Shown: positions 1-8,185, counted from the stretch's first letter. The stretch: DNA of 64,000 nt from Mesorhizobium loti (GCF_013170705.1 NZ_CP033334.1:1178001-1242000); one strand, 5' to 3'. Numbers and translations: made by a program. The notes: generated by a model not told the origin, from the letters alone.

Positions 1-1236
1 TTGAAGGCGCGTGGCACGCTGACAAGAGGATTGGACGTTGCCCTGATGGCGTTCTTCCTGGCGGCGAACCCGATGCTGATGCGTCCGATCTCGGCGGCGA
101 TCCATCCCAATCCGTTGCATGATTTTCTGATCACGCGGTTCGTAGACATCACTTCGTTGACAGAGCCAGAATCAGGCATGGCGTCCGTGGCGGCCGCGCC
201 AAGGAACCTGGTCCACATCTTCATCGAGAGCGCCGAGCGCACTTACGTGAACAAGGCGGAGTTCGGAGACGTCATGGATCCGTTGCTCGAATTCGACAAG
301 CGCGGTCTTTCGGCGACGAACATGGTGCAACTCGCCTACACCAACAACTCCATGGCCGGAATGGTGGCAGCGAACTGCGGAACGCCGTTACTGATGACCT
401 ATTTCACAACGCGCCAATATCTGGAGGAGAATTCGCAATTCCTGCCGGGCCTGACATGCCTGGGCGATGTTCTAAGGGCACGAGGCTATCGGCAGAACTT
501 CATTTCCGGTTGGCCGCTCGGCTTTACCGGTCAGGGGGCATTCTACGCTTCCCATGGCTACTCTTCGCTTCTCGGGGGAGCCGATGTGGTGGCCGCCGTC
601 GGCGGGCCTGGCAGCTCATTCGGCGCCGACGACGCCCAGGTTCTGGATATGAGCCTCGACGTCTTGCGGCGCGCGCAGCAAGGCGGCAAACCGTTCTCGC
701 TGACGATCGCCGTCAGCGGCGGCCATGCGATGGATGGCTATCTGACCGACAAATGTATCGGCAAGACGGGACTTTCCTCGCAGGCCCCCAACATTCTCCA
801 TGCCGTGAAATGCACGAACATGCTTATCGCGGACTTCATCCATAAAGCCGAGGCCGAAGGCCTGATGGCAAACACCGTTCTGGTGCTGCAAAGCGACCAT
901 CTTAGTGCTCCAAGCACTGTGACGGATCGTTTGAACAAATATGAACGGCGCAACTTTTTCTCTCTCTCGGGCACAGGCATTCCTGCCAAAGTGTATGCTG
1001 GGCTTTCGGGCACGATCGACATATTTCCGACCATTCTGGATGCACTGGAGGTGCCGCTGACGAATGACCAGGCTGGCTTTGGCGTTTCGCTGCTCGGGGA
1101 CCGACCGACGCTGACCCAGGTGTTTGGACAAGCCCAGTTCGACGATGCGATCTATGCCGAGGATGTGCTCGTCAGATCGTTCTGGCAGTTGAAACCGTCA
1201 CGGGCTGACGTGGCGTCCGAAGTCGAGTTGGACTAG
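1..1236 (+). CDS. Sulfatase-fold (LTA synthase/phosphoglycerol transferase-like) protein, 5' end cut
   Basis: The reading frame is open from the first base, so the true start lies outside the window; the TTG at base 1 is only the edge. The visible 411 residues begin with a hydrophobic stretch (about 12-35) that could be the last membrane segment, followed by an alkaline-phosphatase/sulfatase-type domain. Visible metal and active-site motifs are the Glu in HIFIES (residue 77), TNNSMAGMV (114-122, expected nucleophile region) and Asp-His in QSDH (299-300). Family members move phosphoglycerol or phosphoethanolamine groups onto envelope glycans or lipids outside the inner membrane. The substrate cannot be told from sequence, and a plain sulfatase is possible. 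Confidence 0.75.
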   Translation: MKARGTLTRGLDVALMAFFLAANPMLMRPISAAIHPNPLHDFLITRFVDITSLTEPESGMASVAAAPRNLVHIFIESAERTYVNKAEFGDVMDPLLEFDKRGLSATNMVQLAYTNNSMAGMVAANCGTPLLMTYFTTRQYLEENSQFLPGLTCLGDVLRARGYRQNFISGWPLGFTGQGAFYASHGYSSLLGGADVVAAVGGPGSSFGADDAQVLDMSLDVLRRAQQGGKPFSLTIAVSGGHAMDGYLTDKCIGKTGLSSQAPNILHAVKCTNMLIADFIHKAEAEGLMANTVLVLQSDHLSAPSTVTDRLNKYERRNFFSLSGTGIPAKVYAGLSGTIDIFPTILDALEVPLTNDQAGFGVSLLGDRPTLTQVFGQAQFDDAIYAEDVLVRSFWQLKPSRADVASEVELD

Positions 1237-1261
1237 ATGCCAAGGCGCGCTACGTGCATAT

Positions 1262-1489
1262 GTGTTGGACGCCAAATCGCGCCTTGAAGTCCGCCGCCTG
1301 GTCGAGCGGAAAGCCGGGCGCGGGAGATGGGGTCCGGTCTCATCGCCCGCAATCGCGCACTATTTCGAAGCACGCTATGGTCACCACGAAATGAACCTTG
1401 CCGCCACGGTCAGGGATGAGGCCCGCCAAGCGCGCAAATATGCCGTTGCAACCGAATTTTACCGCCGGGAGGCTGAACAACTTTCATGA
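1262..1489 (+). CDS. Small protein of unknown function, coupled to yceH
   Basis: This 75-residue frame starts at a GTG with no clear Shine-Dalgarno and ends in an ATGA overlap with yceH, the arrangement expected for translational coupling. The protein is charged, rich in Arg, Glu and Ala, and has no signal peptide or membrane segment. I recognise no family. The start is uncertain because the frame is open further upstream, into the end of the preceding gene. Support is positional only, so it may be spurious. Confidence 0.4.
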   Translation: MLDAKSRLEVRRLVERKAGRGRWGPVSSPAIAHYFEARYGHHEMNLAATVRDEARQARKYAVATEFYRREAEQLS

Positions 1490-2115
1490 GCGAAGACCTT
1501 CCCATCCTCAATCCCGTCGAAGCGCGCGTGCTCGGTTGCCTGATCGAGAAGAAGGAACTCACGCCTGATGTCTACCCGCTGACGCTCAACAGTGCACTTG
1601 CCGCCGCCAACCAGAAGACGGCGCGCGAGCCGGTGATGGCGCTGGAGCAGACAGAGGTGCACCGGGCACTGAAGCTGCTCGAGCAGAAGGGGCTGGTGCG
1701 GCAGATGTTCGGCTCGCGCGTCGAGCGCTACGAACATCAGATGGCGCAGCGCTTCTCGCTGACCACGCCGCAGAGCGCGTTGCTTGGCCTGCTGTTGCTG
1801 CGCGGACCGCAGACGGCGCATGAGCTCCTGGCGCGAGCCGAGCGCATGGCGCGGTTTGCGTCGATCGAAGACCTGCGCGGCGAACTCGACATGCTAATCG
1901 GCCGCCGGCCGCCGCTGGTCCAGGAAATACCGCGGGGGCCGGGACAGCGCGAGGACCGTTACGTGCATCTTCTCGCCGGCCCGGTGGACGTCGCGGTGCT
2001 ATCGGCGCAGCGCAATGCGCCGGCCCAGCCTCATTCCGACCTGGAAGCGAGGCTGGAGGCGCTGGAGCAGGAAGTCGCCGCACTCCGCGCCCGGCTTGAC
2101 GCGCTGGGCGGTTGA
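1486..2115 (+). CDS. yceH: YceH/DUF480 winged-helix protein
   Basis: The 209-residue protein matches the YceH (UPF0502/DUF480) family along its length. It opens with the signature LNPVEARVLGCLIEKK and continues with YPLTLNSALAAANQKT, typical of this tandem winged-helix family. The last ~35 residues form a Leu/Ala/Glu-rich coiled coil (ALEQEVAALRARLDAL). Family members are cytoplasmic and probably bind DNA or a partner protein; no reaction is known. It overlaps the preceding small frame by four bases. Length and start agree with the family. Confidence 0.9.
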   Translation: MSEDLPILNPVEARVLGCLIEKKELTPDVYPLTLNSALAAANQKTAREPVMALEQTEVHRALKLLEQKGLVRQMFGSRVERYEHQMAQRFSLTTPQSALLGLLLLRGPQTAHELLARAERMARFASIEDLRGELDMLIGRRPPLVQEIPRGPGQREDRYVHLLAGPVDVAVLSAQRNAPAQPHSDLEARLEALEQEVAALRARLDALGG

Positions 2116-2172
2116 AGCCGCGAGGCTGCGTGCCGGCATCGAGCCGCTGACCGGCGGAGCCGGCCAGGCGCC

Positions 2173-2406
2173 TCACTTCCTGCCATAAACGCCGCTCATT
2201 TCCCCGTCAGGGGCGATCAGCCGCAGCTGCCCGCCCTCCAGTCGCCAGCGCAGCGAAACCGGCTTCAAATCGCCCGGCTTGAATTTCCACAGGCCTGTCA
2301 AATCGGGCAGGCAGCCATTGACGGATTTGTAGCTTCCAGCCGTTGGCGTGAAGACCAGGGTCGAACCCCGTACCACGGTCTTGCCGGTCTTCAGGGTAAG
2401 CCTCAT
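2173..2406 (-). CDS. Small protein of unknown function (77 aa)
   Basis: This frame begins at ATG 2406 inside an ATGA overlap with the small ORF upstream (2403..2555) and ends at 2173. The protein is basic and beta-rich in appearance, with alternating hydrophobic residues and motifs such as GSYKSVNGCLPDLTGLWKF and a C-terminal GVYGRK. It has no signal peptide, so it may be cytoplasmic or depend on the coupled upstream frame. The same frame is open upstream to 2610, but that stretch has poor composition and would overlap the upstream small ORF out of frame. I recognise no family. Confidence 0.6.
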   Translation of the reverse strand: MRLTLKTGKTVVRGSTLVFTPTAGSYKSVNGCLPDLTGLWKFKPGDLKPVSLRWRLEGGQLRLIAPDGEMSGVYGRK

Positions 2407-2555
2407 GGCTGACGCTCCCCAGGGCGCGGCGGCCGCTTCAGGTCGCGGTGGTCGGCAACGGTTCCACCGAGAGCGATGGACAGCAGATAGACGCGTGGAT
2501 TGAAGCCCGCCGACGCGAGACCCGACAGGGTCTTGAACAGTTGCAAATGATACAT
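2403..2555 (-). CDS. Short ORF (50 aa) coupled to the next gene
   Basis: The complement reads ATG at 2555, preceded by a GGGGG purine run as ribosome-binding site, and ends with TGA overlapping the ATG of 2173..2406. The 50-residue product starts MYHLQLFKTL, has a hydrophobic middle (VYLLSIALGG) and a proline/arginine-rich tail ending PGERQP. The hydrophobic middle is short for a membrane segment. It could be a leader peptide whose translation controls the downstream frame, or a small protein in its own right. No family is recognised. Confidence 0.5.
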   Translation of the reverse strand: MYHLQLFKTLSGLASAGFNPRVYLLSIALGGTVADHRDLKRPPRPGERQP

Positions 2556-2728
2556 CGAACCCCCTTATGGTTGTTTCGGCTTGCGGCTCCGGGTCGGAAG
2601 CGCGCCGCAAACTAGGTCCGGGGAATGAGGCCAGCTTGGACGCAGCGGCCCTAAAAACGGCCCAAACGGCCCTGTATTGACGTTTTCGGGGTCACAGCGC
2701 ATATGCGCGCTCTGGCATGGGGGGGCCG

Positions 2729-3700
2729 ATGACGGCGACGATGGGGCCAACCGCCTCGTTTCGACTGATTACCGACATGGTTCCCGAGCGGGACCGTATC
2801 GAGGTCATGCGCGAGGTCTATGGCCGCACGGTGCTCAAGGTCGACCTCGATCCGCTCGGTCCCACCCAGGTCGACATGAAGGTGCGCGCGCTGCCGGGTC
2901 TTGGCATCGCCACCGGCACCTCCTCGGAATTCCGCGTCCATCACTCGACATCGCTGATCGAAAGCGACGATCTCATCCTACTGGCGGCTCTCGACGGCGC
3001 GAGCGTCATGAAGCATCGCGGTCGCGAAGAGGCGGTCGGCAACGGCCAAGCGCTGATGATGAGCGGAGAAGAGGTCGGCCTCAACGTCATCCAGCCCGGC
3101 GGCTTTCGCTTCGTCAATATGAGCTTTTCGCTTAGAGAGCTTTCACCGCTGATCGGCGATCCGGCCCGGGCCCTGATGCAGCCCCTGGCGACCGGCAGCG
3201 GGCCGATGCGGTTGCTGCTCGACTATGTCCAGTCGCTCCAGGATTCCGGCGACGCGCTGACGCCGGAGACCTGGCGTCTGGCGACGGCGCATATGTTCGA
3301 TCTCGTGGCGCTGGCCATGGGGGCGACCCGGGAGGCGGCCGAAATCGCGCGCGGGCGCGGCGTGCGCGTGGCGCGGCTGCGTGCCATCAAGGCCGATATT
3401 GCGACCCATGGCGGGCACGGCGGCCTGTCGGCCGAGGACATCGCCCGTCGTCACCGCCTTTCGGCCCGTTATATCCGGAAGCTGTTCGAGGGTGAGGGGA
3501 CGTCGCTATCGGACTTCATGCTCGGCCAGCGCCTGCTGCGTGCGCATCGCATGCTTTCAGATCCGCGCCACTCAGGCCGCAGCATCACCGCGATCGCCTT
3601 CGAGGCCGGCTTCAACGACCTGTCCTATTTCAACCGGGCGTTCCGGCGCCGCTACGATGCAACGCCGTCCGATGTGCGGGCGGGGGCGTCGAAGAGTTGA
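2729..3700 (+). CDS. AraC-family transcriptional regulator
   Basis: The 323-residue protein has an N-terminal AraC-binding-like domain (about 15-190) and a C-terminal AraC double helix-turn-helix (about 225-315). Typical C-terminal signatures are RYIRKLFEGEGTSLSDFML and ITAIAFEAGFNDLSYFNRAF, followed by YDATPSDVR. I prefer ATG 2729, which directly follows the run GGGGGGGCC as ribosome-binding site; ATG 2717 lies inside that run. It probably controls nearby or unlinked catabolic genes; the ligand is unknown. It ends convergently with the OsmC gene across a repeat element. Confidence 0.92.
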   Translation: MTATMGPTASFRLITDMVPERDRIEVMREVYGRTVLKVDLDPLGPTQVDMKVRALPGLGIATGTSSEFRVHHSTSLIESDDLILLAALDGASVMKHRGREEAVGNGQALMMSGEEVGLNVIQPGGFRFVNMSFSLRELSPLIGDPARALMQPLATGSGPMRLLLDYVQSLQDSGDALTPETWRLATAHMFDLVALAMGATREAAEIARGRGVRVARLRAIKADIATHGGHGGLSAEDIARRHRLSARYIRKLFEGEGTSLSDFMLGQRLLRAHRMLSDPRHSGRSITAIAFEAGFNDLSYFNRAFRRRYDATPSDVRAGASKS

Positions 3701-3771
3701 TTCTCAACCGCGAACGCCAGCCGGGAAGCTGGCGCCCGCAATCAAGGTCGTGTTGCTCCGACTCTTGTCCT

Positions 3772-3844
3772 GACGCATCCCCAAGGGAAAGCGCTACGCG
3801 CTTTCCCGGGAAAACCGTTTCATATTTATCCAGGAATTGGTCTA
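3772..3844. repeat. Palindromic intergenic repeat, copy A
   Basis: The element contains a perfect hairpin GGGAAAGCGC-TAC-GCGCTTTCCC (3785-3807), followed by CGGGAAAACCG and a tail ending GGAATTGGTCTAG. A closely similar element lies at 55971-56041. Both sit between the 3' ends of convergent genes, where the hairpin could terminate transcription from both sides. On the minus strand the TAG at the tail boundary is the stop codon of the OsmC gene. Confidence 0.75.
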
Positions 3845-4267
3845 GCCAAGCCTGGCGTCGAGCGACACTTTTATGGCGCCAAGAGCCTTGGAGACCGGGC
3901 ATTCGGCCTTGGCCTTCTCGGCCAATTCCTTGAATTTCGCCGCATCGATGCCGGGCACCTTGCCGACCAGCGTGATCGCGCTGCCGGTGATGCCGGTGCC
4001 CGGGACCAGCGTCACCACGGCCTTGGCGTCGAGTTCGGCGGCGGGCGTGCCGTTCTCGGCCAGGAAATGCGAAAGCTGCATGGCGTAGCAACCGGCATGG
4101 GCGGCCGCGATCAGCTCTTCCGGATTGGTGCCGGATTTGCCGCTTTCATCCTCGAAGCGCGCCTTGAACGAATAGGGCGTGCCTTTCAAGGTTCCGCTCT
4201 GGCTGTCGAGCGTGCCCTTGCCTTCTTTCAGATTGCCTTTCCAGACGGCGGTGGCGGTGCGGTCCAT
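3842..4267 (-). CDS. OsmC/Ohr-family peroxiredoxin
   Basis: The 141-residue protein belongs to the OsmC/Ohr family of cytoplasmic thiol peroxidases that reduce organic hydroperoxides. The two catalytic cysteines are visible: Cys60 in AAAHAGCYAM and Cys123 in AECPVSKAL. The family motif NPEELIAAAHAGC is complete and the length is normal. ATG 4267 is preceded at good spacing by AAGGAGG, which fixes the start. The spacing and motif fit the OsmC subgroup better than Ohr. Its stop codon abuts the repeat at 3772-3844. Confidence 0.93.
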   Translation of the reverse strand: MDRTATAVWKGNLKEGKGTLDSQSGTLKGTPYSFKARFEDESGKSGTNPEELIAAAHAGCYAMQLSHFLAENGTPAAELDAKAVVTLVPGTGITGSAITLVGKVPGIDAAKFKELAEKAKAECPVSKALGAIKVSLDARLG

Positions 4268-4487
4268 GAAGTCCTCCTTGGCCTCGATTGCGCCGGCCCG
4301 GCGCCAGCGTTCCTGCCAACTATAGCGCGGGCGCCGGCGAAGGCCACCGCGCGATGGCCGCGGAAACCGCGACATTGGTGTCGCGCCGAAATTTTTTCTG
4401 AAAAAAGCGCGTGCGAAAATGTCGACTTCCATCCGGCCCGGCCGTCCTGGGGGCGGCCATGGGATTTGTGGCCGGATGGAGGTTCAC

Positions 4488-4715
4488 ATGGACAATCTGT
4501 TTTTCGCGCTATGGGCGCGGCCAGGCCAAAAGGCCGTGCGACAGGAAGACTTCTGGCGCGATCCGCCCGCGCCCGGCCTCGGCAGGCTGCTGGCGGCTGT
4601 TGCCATCATCGGCGCCGCGGCATGCCTTCTCGACCGCACGGCCGCGGTCGACGGCAAGGCTGACACGCCCATCGCCGCATCCTATGGTTCATCGCGGCAC
4701 GGGAGCGCGCAATGA
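4488..4715 (+). CDS. Small single-pass membrane protein, coupled to YCII gene
   Basis: The 75-residue frame starts at ATG 4488, ten bases after GGAGG, and ends in an ATGA overlap with the YCII-type gene. It has an N-terminal soluble segment, one likely membrane helix at about 34-48 (LLAAVAIIGAAACLL) and a short polar tail. I know no family. The good ribosome-binding site and the overlap support it as a real gene. The function is unknown. Confidence 0.55.
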   Translation: MDNLFFALWARPGQKAVRQEDFWRDPPAPGLGRLLAAVAIIGAAACLLDRTAAVDGKADTPIAASYGSSRHGSAQ

Positions 4716-5068
4716 AATATGTCTGCCTGGTCTATGGTGAGGAAAAAGACCTCCATGCATTGACCGTGGAGCGTGGGGCCAAGCTCGACGCCGATTCGCT
4801 GGCCTATGACAGGTCCTTGGACCAACAGGGCAAGCTGATCATCGCGCAGGCGCTGCAGTCGGTGAAGACCTCGAAGTCGGTGCGACGGCGCAGGGGCAAG
4901 CGCCTTGTCACCGACGGCCCTTTCGCCGAAACCAAGGAGCAGTTGCTTGGCTTCGTCATGGTCGAGGCGGACACTCTCGAGGAAGCGCTGGACATCGCCG
5001 CCGACATTCCGCTGGCCGAACTCGGTACGATCGAGGTCAGGGCGATCTATGACATACCCGGGTCATAG
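4712..5068 (+). CDS. YCII-related (DGPF-domain) protein
   Basis: The 118-residue protein matches the YCII/DGPF family of small dimeric alpha-beta-barrel proteins. The N-terminal MKYVCLVYGEE and the central VTDGPFAETKEQLLGFVMVEA are the family signatures. Such genes are often found beside ECF sigma factors, but none is present here. The function is not established; an enzymatic role is suspected for some relatives. Translation is probably coupled to the small membrane protein just upstream. Confidence 0.9.
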   Translation: MKYVCLVYGEEKDLHALTVERGAKLDADSLAYDRSLDQQGKLIIAQALQSVKTSKSVRRRRGKRLVTDGPFAETKEQLLGFVMVEADTLEEALDIAADIPLAELGTIEVRAIYDIPGS

Positions 5069-5226
5069 GCGGCGCCTGGCTTTGGCGGTTGGGCCTGCAA
5101 ATCGGCTTATCCAGTCGCCCAGGCTATACCAGCCGCAAATTGCTTTTTCTTCGCCGGCGGCAATTCTTGCGTGTTGAAGCAACGCGGCAGTTCTCCTATC
5201 GTCCCTCGGCTCCTGGGGATTTCGAC

Positions 5227-5754
5227 ATGCCTTTCCTGATTGCTGTCCTTGGCGTGCTCGGGGCGGCGGCGCTCTGGTGGTACCGGATGAAGGCCATGAA
5301 CGACGCCGCGCGCGAGGTCGCCGATGTCGTCGGGCGAGTGCGAGGCAACATCAGGCGCAAGAAGCTGCGCAACCAGGCGGCCCTGTCGCCGCTGACGGCG
5401 ATCGACGATCCGGTGGTGGCCGCCGCGACGCTGATCACATCGATGGTCTCCGAGAACGGGCCTATCCTGCCGCGGCGAGAAGCCGTCATCCGCGCGGTGA
5501 TCTCCGAGATCGCCGACAAGAAGAAGACCGACGAGGCGATCATCTACGCCAAGTGGGCGGCCTCACAGATCGACGACACCACTGTCGTCATCGACAAGCT
5601 GGCGCCGTTCCTGCGCGAGCGCCTTGACGTATCGGAACGAAACGATCTGCTGCAGATGGTGAACCGTGCGGCCCAAGGCGGCGAGAAGCGGCTCGAAATC
5701 GCCGACCAGCGCATGCTGAGGCTGCGGCAGAAGCTGGGTTTCGAGGTGAACTAG
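5227..5754 (+). CDS. Membrane-anchored conserved protein, possible TerB-like fold
   Basis: The 175-residue protein starts at ATG 5227 with a hydrophobic anchor (about 2-17) and then a soluble helical domain. That region (VVAAATLITSMVSENGPIL, then AVISEIADKKKTDEAIIYAKW) resembles the helical TerB-like fold seen in many rhizobial hypothetical proteins. The resemblance is loose and the function is unknown. The reading frame is open upstream, but ATG 5227 begins the anchor and is the sensible start. A long palindromic element follows directly after the stop. Confidence 0.75.
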   Translation: MPFLIAVLGVLGAAALWWYRMKAMNDAAREVADVVGRVRGNIRRKKLRNQAALSPLTAIDDPVVAAATLITSMVSENGPILPRREAVIRAVISEIADKKKTDEAIIYAKWAASQIDDTTVVIDKLAPFLRERLDVSERNDLLQMVNRAAQGGEKRLEIADQRMLRLRQKLGFEVN

Positions 5755-5893
5755 GGTGTGCTGATATTCAGGTGAGGCCGGTCTGCGAACGGCAGCTTTC
5801 TGCGCTTCCGGTGCTCACGTACTTAAGTACGCTCCGCTCCGGTTCTCGAAAGCTACCGTTCTCGACTCGGCCTGACCTGAATCTCAACACACC
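5755..5893. repeat. 139-bp imperfect palindromic element (RIME-like)
   Basis: The two halves are near-complementary over about 65 bp each. The outer ends are GGTGTG and CACACC, further in are ATTCAGGTGAGGCC and GGCCTGACCTGAAT, and the centre is the perfect palindrome GTACTTAAGTAC (5819-5830). The symmetry centre coincides with the midpoint of the element. It lies between the converging ends of 5227..5754 and the hydroxylase gene. Such elements are dispersed in rhizobial genomes; as RNA it would fold into one long hairpin and could terminate both transcripts. Confidence 0.8.
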
Positions 5894-5911
5894 CCGGCGC
5901 CACCAAGACGA

Positions 5912-7171
5912 CTAGATTGCTTCGCCCTTCAAAAGCCTCGGCGTACCGGCGGACAGCCCTGACGCCTGCCGGATAAAGAATTCCTTCAGGCGCGGCATGC
6001 GCTCGACGAGGCCGAGGCCGATGTCGCGAACGGTGCGCAGTGGGGTGATGTCGTTTGAAAACAGCCGGTTCAGCACATCCGTGGTGACGCCCATCTGCAC
6101 CGTGTCGAAACGGCGCCATTGCTGGTAGCGCTCGAGCACGTCGAGCGCGCCGATGTCCTGGCCGAGCCGGTCCGCCTCGACGATCACCTCGGCAAGTGCC
6201 GCCACATCCTTGAAGCCGAGGTTGAGGCCCTGTCCGGCGATCGGATGGATGCCGTGGGCGGCGTCGCCGGCAAGGGCCACACGCGGCGCGACGAAGGCGC
6301 GTGCAATGGTGAGGCCGAGCGGCCAGGCGCGCGGCTTGTCGGCGACACGGATCTCGCCGAGCTTCAGGCCAAAGCGCTGTTCGAGCTCATGTTCGAAGAC
6401 GAGATCGTCGCCTTCCACGAGCGCCTTGGCATCCTCCGTGCGTTCGACCCAGACGATCGACGAACGGTTGGTGCCGTCCTCGTCGGGTTTCAGCGGCAGC
6501 GTGGCAAAGGGTCCGGCGGGCAGGAAATGCTCTTCGGCGCGGCCATTGTGAGGCCGCTCATGCGCCACCGTGCAGACGATGCCGGACTGGCCGTATTCCC
6601 ATTTCACCGTCTTGATGCCGGCCATGTCGCGCAGCTTCGAATTGACGCCGTCCGCGGCGACCAGCAGCCGCGCCGTCAGCGCGGCTCCGTCGGCCAGGTG
6701 CACCGATATGCCGGCACCGCCGGTCTCAAAACCCTGCACCGCGACGCCTTCGATGATGTCGATGCCGAGCTTCTCGGCCCTGCCGCGCAAGGCGCCGTTC
6801 AACGCCTTGTTGGCGACCATGTGCGCGAAGGGCTCGCCCGGCGCCACTTCCCCGCCGAAGGTCAGGAAGACGGGGCGCACCGGATCGGAGCTGCGCGAAT
6901 CGGTGATGATCATTTCGGTGATGGCCTGCGCCTGCGGCGCGATCTCGGCCCAGACGCCGAGCTGGTCGAGCATGCGGCAGGCGGCGGCGGCAATGGCCGA
7001 GGCGCGGCCATCGCGTTGCCAGACGCCGGCCGGCGCGGCATCGACCAACGCCACGGCAAGACCCGGCCGCGCCTGCTTCAGCGAGACGGCGGCGGCCAGC
7101 CCGACATAGCCGGCGCCGGCAACGAGGACATCGAGCCCGGGTCTGGTCTTGGCGTCCGCCTTGCGTTCCAT
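5912..7171 (-). CDS. UbiH/UbiF/COQ6-family FAD-dependent hydroxylase
   Basis: The 419-residue protein is a class A flavin monooxygenase of the type that hydroxylates the ring of ubiquinone precursors. Visible motifs are the N-terminal dinucleotide-binding VAGAGYVGLAAAVSL, the middle VAADGVNSKLRDMAGI (DG motif) and the C-terminal ALAGDAAHGIHPIAGQGLN (FAD ribityl binding). The start at ATG 7171 is preceded by AAGGAGC; the frame is open further upstream but reaches the divergent tesB. Which ring position is modified cannot be told here, because alphaproteobacteria use one to three such enzymes. It is likely a peripheral inner-membrane protein. Confidence 0.9.
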   Translation of the reverse strand: MERKADAKTRPGLDVLVAGAGYVGLAAAVSLKQARPGLAVALVDAAPAGVWQRDGRASAIAAAACRMLDQLGVWAEIAPQAQAITEMIITDSRSSDPVRPVFLTFGGEVAPGEPFAHMVANKALNGALRGRAEKLGIDIIEGVAVQGFETGGAGISVHLADGAALTARLLVAADGVNSKLRDMAGIKTVKWEYGQSGIVCTVAHERPHNGRAEEHFLPAGPFATLPLKPDEDGTNRSSIVWVERTEDAKALVEGDDLVFEHELEQRFGLKLGEIRVADKPRAWPLGLTIARAFVAPRVALAGDAAHGIHPIAGQGLNLGFKDVAALAEVIVEADRLGQDIGALDVLERYQQWRRFDTVQMGVTTDVLNRLFSNDITPLRTVRDIGLGLVERMPRLKEFFIRQASGLSAGTPRLLKGEAI

Positions 7172-7269
7172 TGTCCTGGCTCCTTGCGCACCGACCGGGC
7201 TTGCGCCCTTGACGGCTCGTCCTTCCTGTCGGAAACCGCCATAGCAATTTTGCGGTAAGGTCACAAAAC

Positions 7270-8130
7270 ATGACGGCGGCCATGGACGAGCTTCTGCGCA
7301 TTCTCGACCTCGAGAGGCTCGAACACAATCTGTATCGTGGTCGCAGCCCCCAGGTGGAGTGGCAGCGCGTGTTCGGCGGCCAGACCATCGCCCAGGCGCT
7401 GGTGGCGGCGCAGCGCACGGTCGAGCCGGACCGCTTCGTGCATTCGCTGCACGGCTATTTCATGCGGCCGGGCGATATCAAGGTGCCGATCGTCTACGAG
7501 GTCGACCGCATCCGCGACGGCGGCTCCTTCACCACCCGACGCGTGCTGGCAATCCAGCACGGACAGGCGATCTTTTCGCTGGAAGCCTCGTTCCAGGTCG
7601 ATGAAAAGGGGCTCGAGCATCAATTCGCGCTGCCCGACGACGTGCCGCCTCCGGAGGGCCTGCAGACCCAGCGGCAGCTGCTCGAGAAGGCCGAACGTGT
7701 ACCGGAAGCGGTGCGCCGTTTCTGGGCGCGTGAGCGGCCGCTGGAGCTCAGGCCGGTCAATCTCCAGCACTATGAGAGCCGCGACAAGCTGCCGCCCCGG
7801 CAGAATGTCTGGATCCGTCTTGCCGGGCCGGTTCCCGACGACCGCGCGCTGCAATCGGTGCTGCTCGCCTATCTCTCGGACATGACACTGCTCGACACCT
7901 CGACCTTCGCGCATGGGCGCGGCCTGTTCGATCCCGATATCCAGGCGGCGAGTCTCGACCATTCCATGTGGTTCCACCGGCCGCATTCGCTTGACGGCTG
8001 GCTGCTCTATGCGCAGGACAGCCCTTCGAGTTCGGGATCGCGCGGCTTCAGCCGTGGCACCCTCTATGCCCGTGACGGCACGCTGATCGCCTCGATGGCC
8101 CAGGAAGGCTTGATCCGGCTCAAGCGTTGA
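7270..8130 (+). CDS. tesB: Acyl-CoA thioesterase II
   Basis: The 286-residue protein is a full-length TesB with two hot-dog domains and hydrolyses acyl-CoA to free fatty acid and CoA. Signatures are VFGGQTIAQALVAAQ near residue 40, SLHGYFMRPGD near residue 61 and, in the second domain, the expected catalytic Asp in LSDMTLLDTS and the ASLDHSMWFHRP motif, with a C-terminal AQEGLIR. The start ATG 7270 has TAAGG upstream; ATG 7282 is an alternative. It is divergent from the UbiH-type gene. Confidence 0.94.
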   Translation: MTAAMDELLRILDLERLEHNLYRGRSPQVEWQRVFGGQTIAQALVAAQRTVEPDRFVHSLHGYFMRPGDIKVPIVYEVDRIRDGGSFTTRRVLAIQHGQAIFSLEASFQVDEKGLEHQFALPDDVPPPEGLQTQRQLLEKAERVPEAVRRFWARERPLELRPVNLQHYESRDKLPPRQNVWIRLAGPVPDDRALQSVLLAYLSDMTLLDTSTFAHGRGLFDPDIQAASLDHSMWFHRPHSLDGWLLYAQDSPSSSGSRGFSRGTLYARDGTLIASMAQEGLIRLKR

Positions 8131-8160
8131 GCATTGCGAGTCTTGTTTGAGCAGGATGAC

Positions 8161-8185
8161 CGGACAAACGAAAACCGTTTGTCCG
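8161..8185. terminator. Hairpin after tesB
   Basis: A perfect 10-bp stem CGGACAAACG / CGTTTGTCCG encloses the loop AAAAC and is followed by AGAAAA rather than a T run. It lies 30 bases after the tesB stop and may act as a terminator or belong to a dispersed repeat. In the rest of 8186-8353 I see no gene. Confidence 0.5.

Noticed and set aside
6119..7258. 379-codon plus-strand frame opposite the UbiH-type gene
   Set aside because: The UbiH-type gene has clear FAD motifs; the opposite frame has none.
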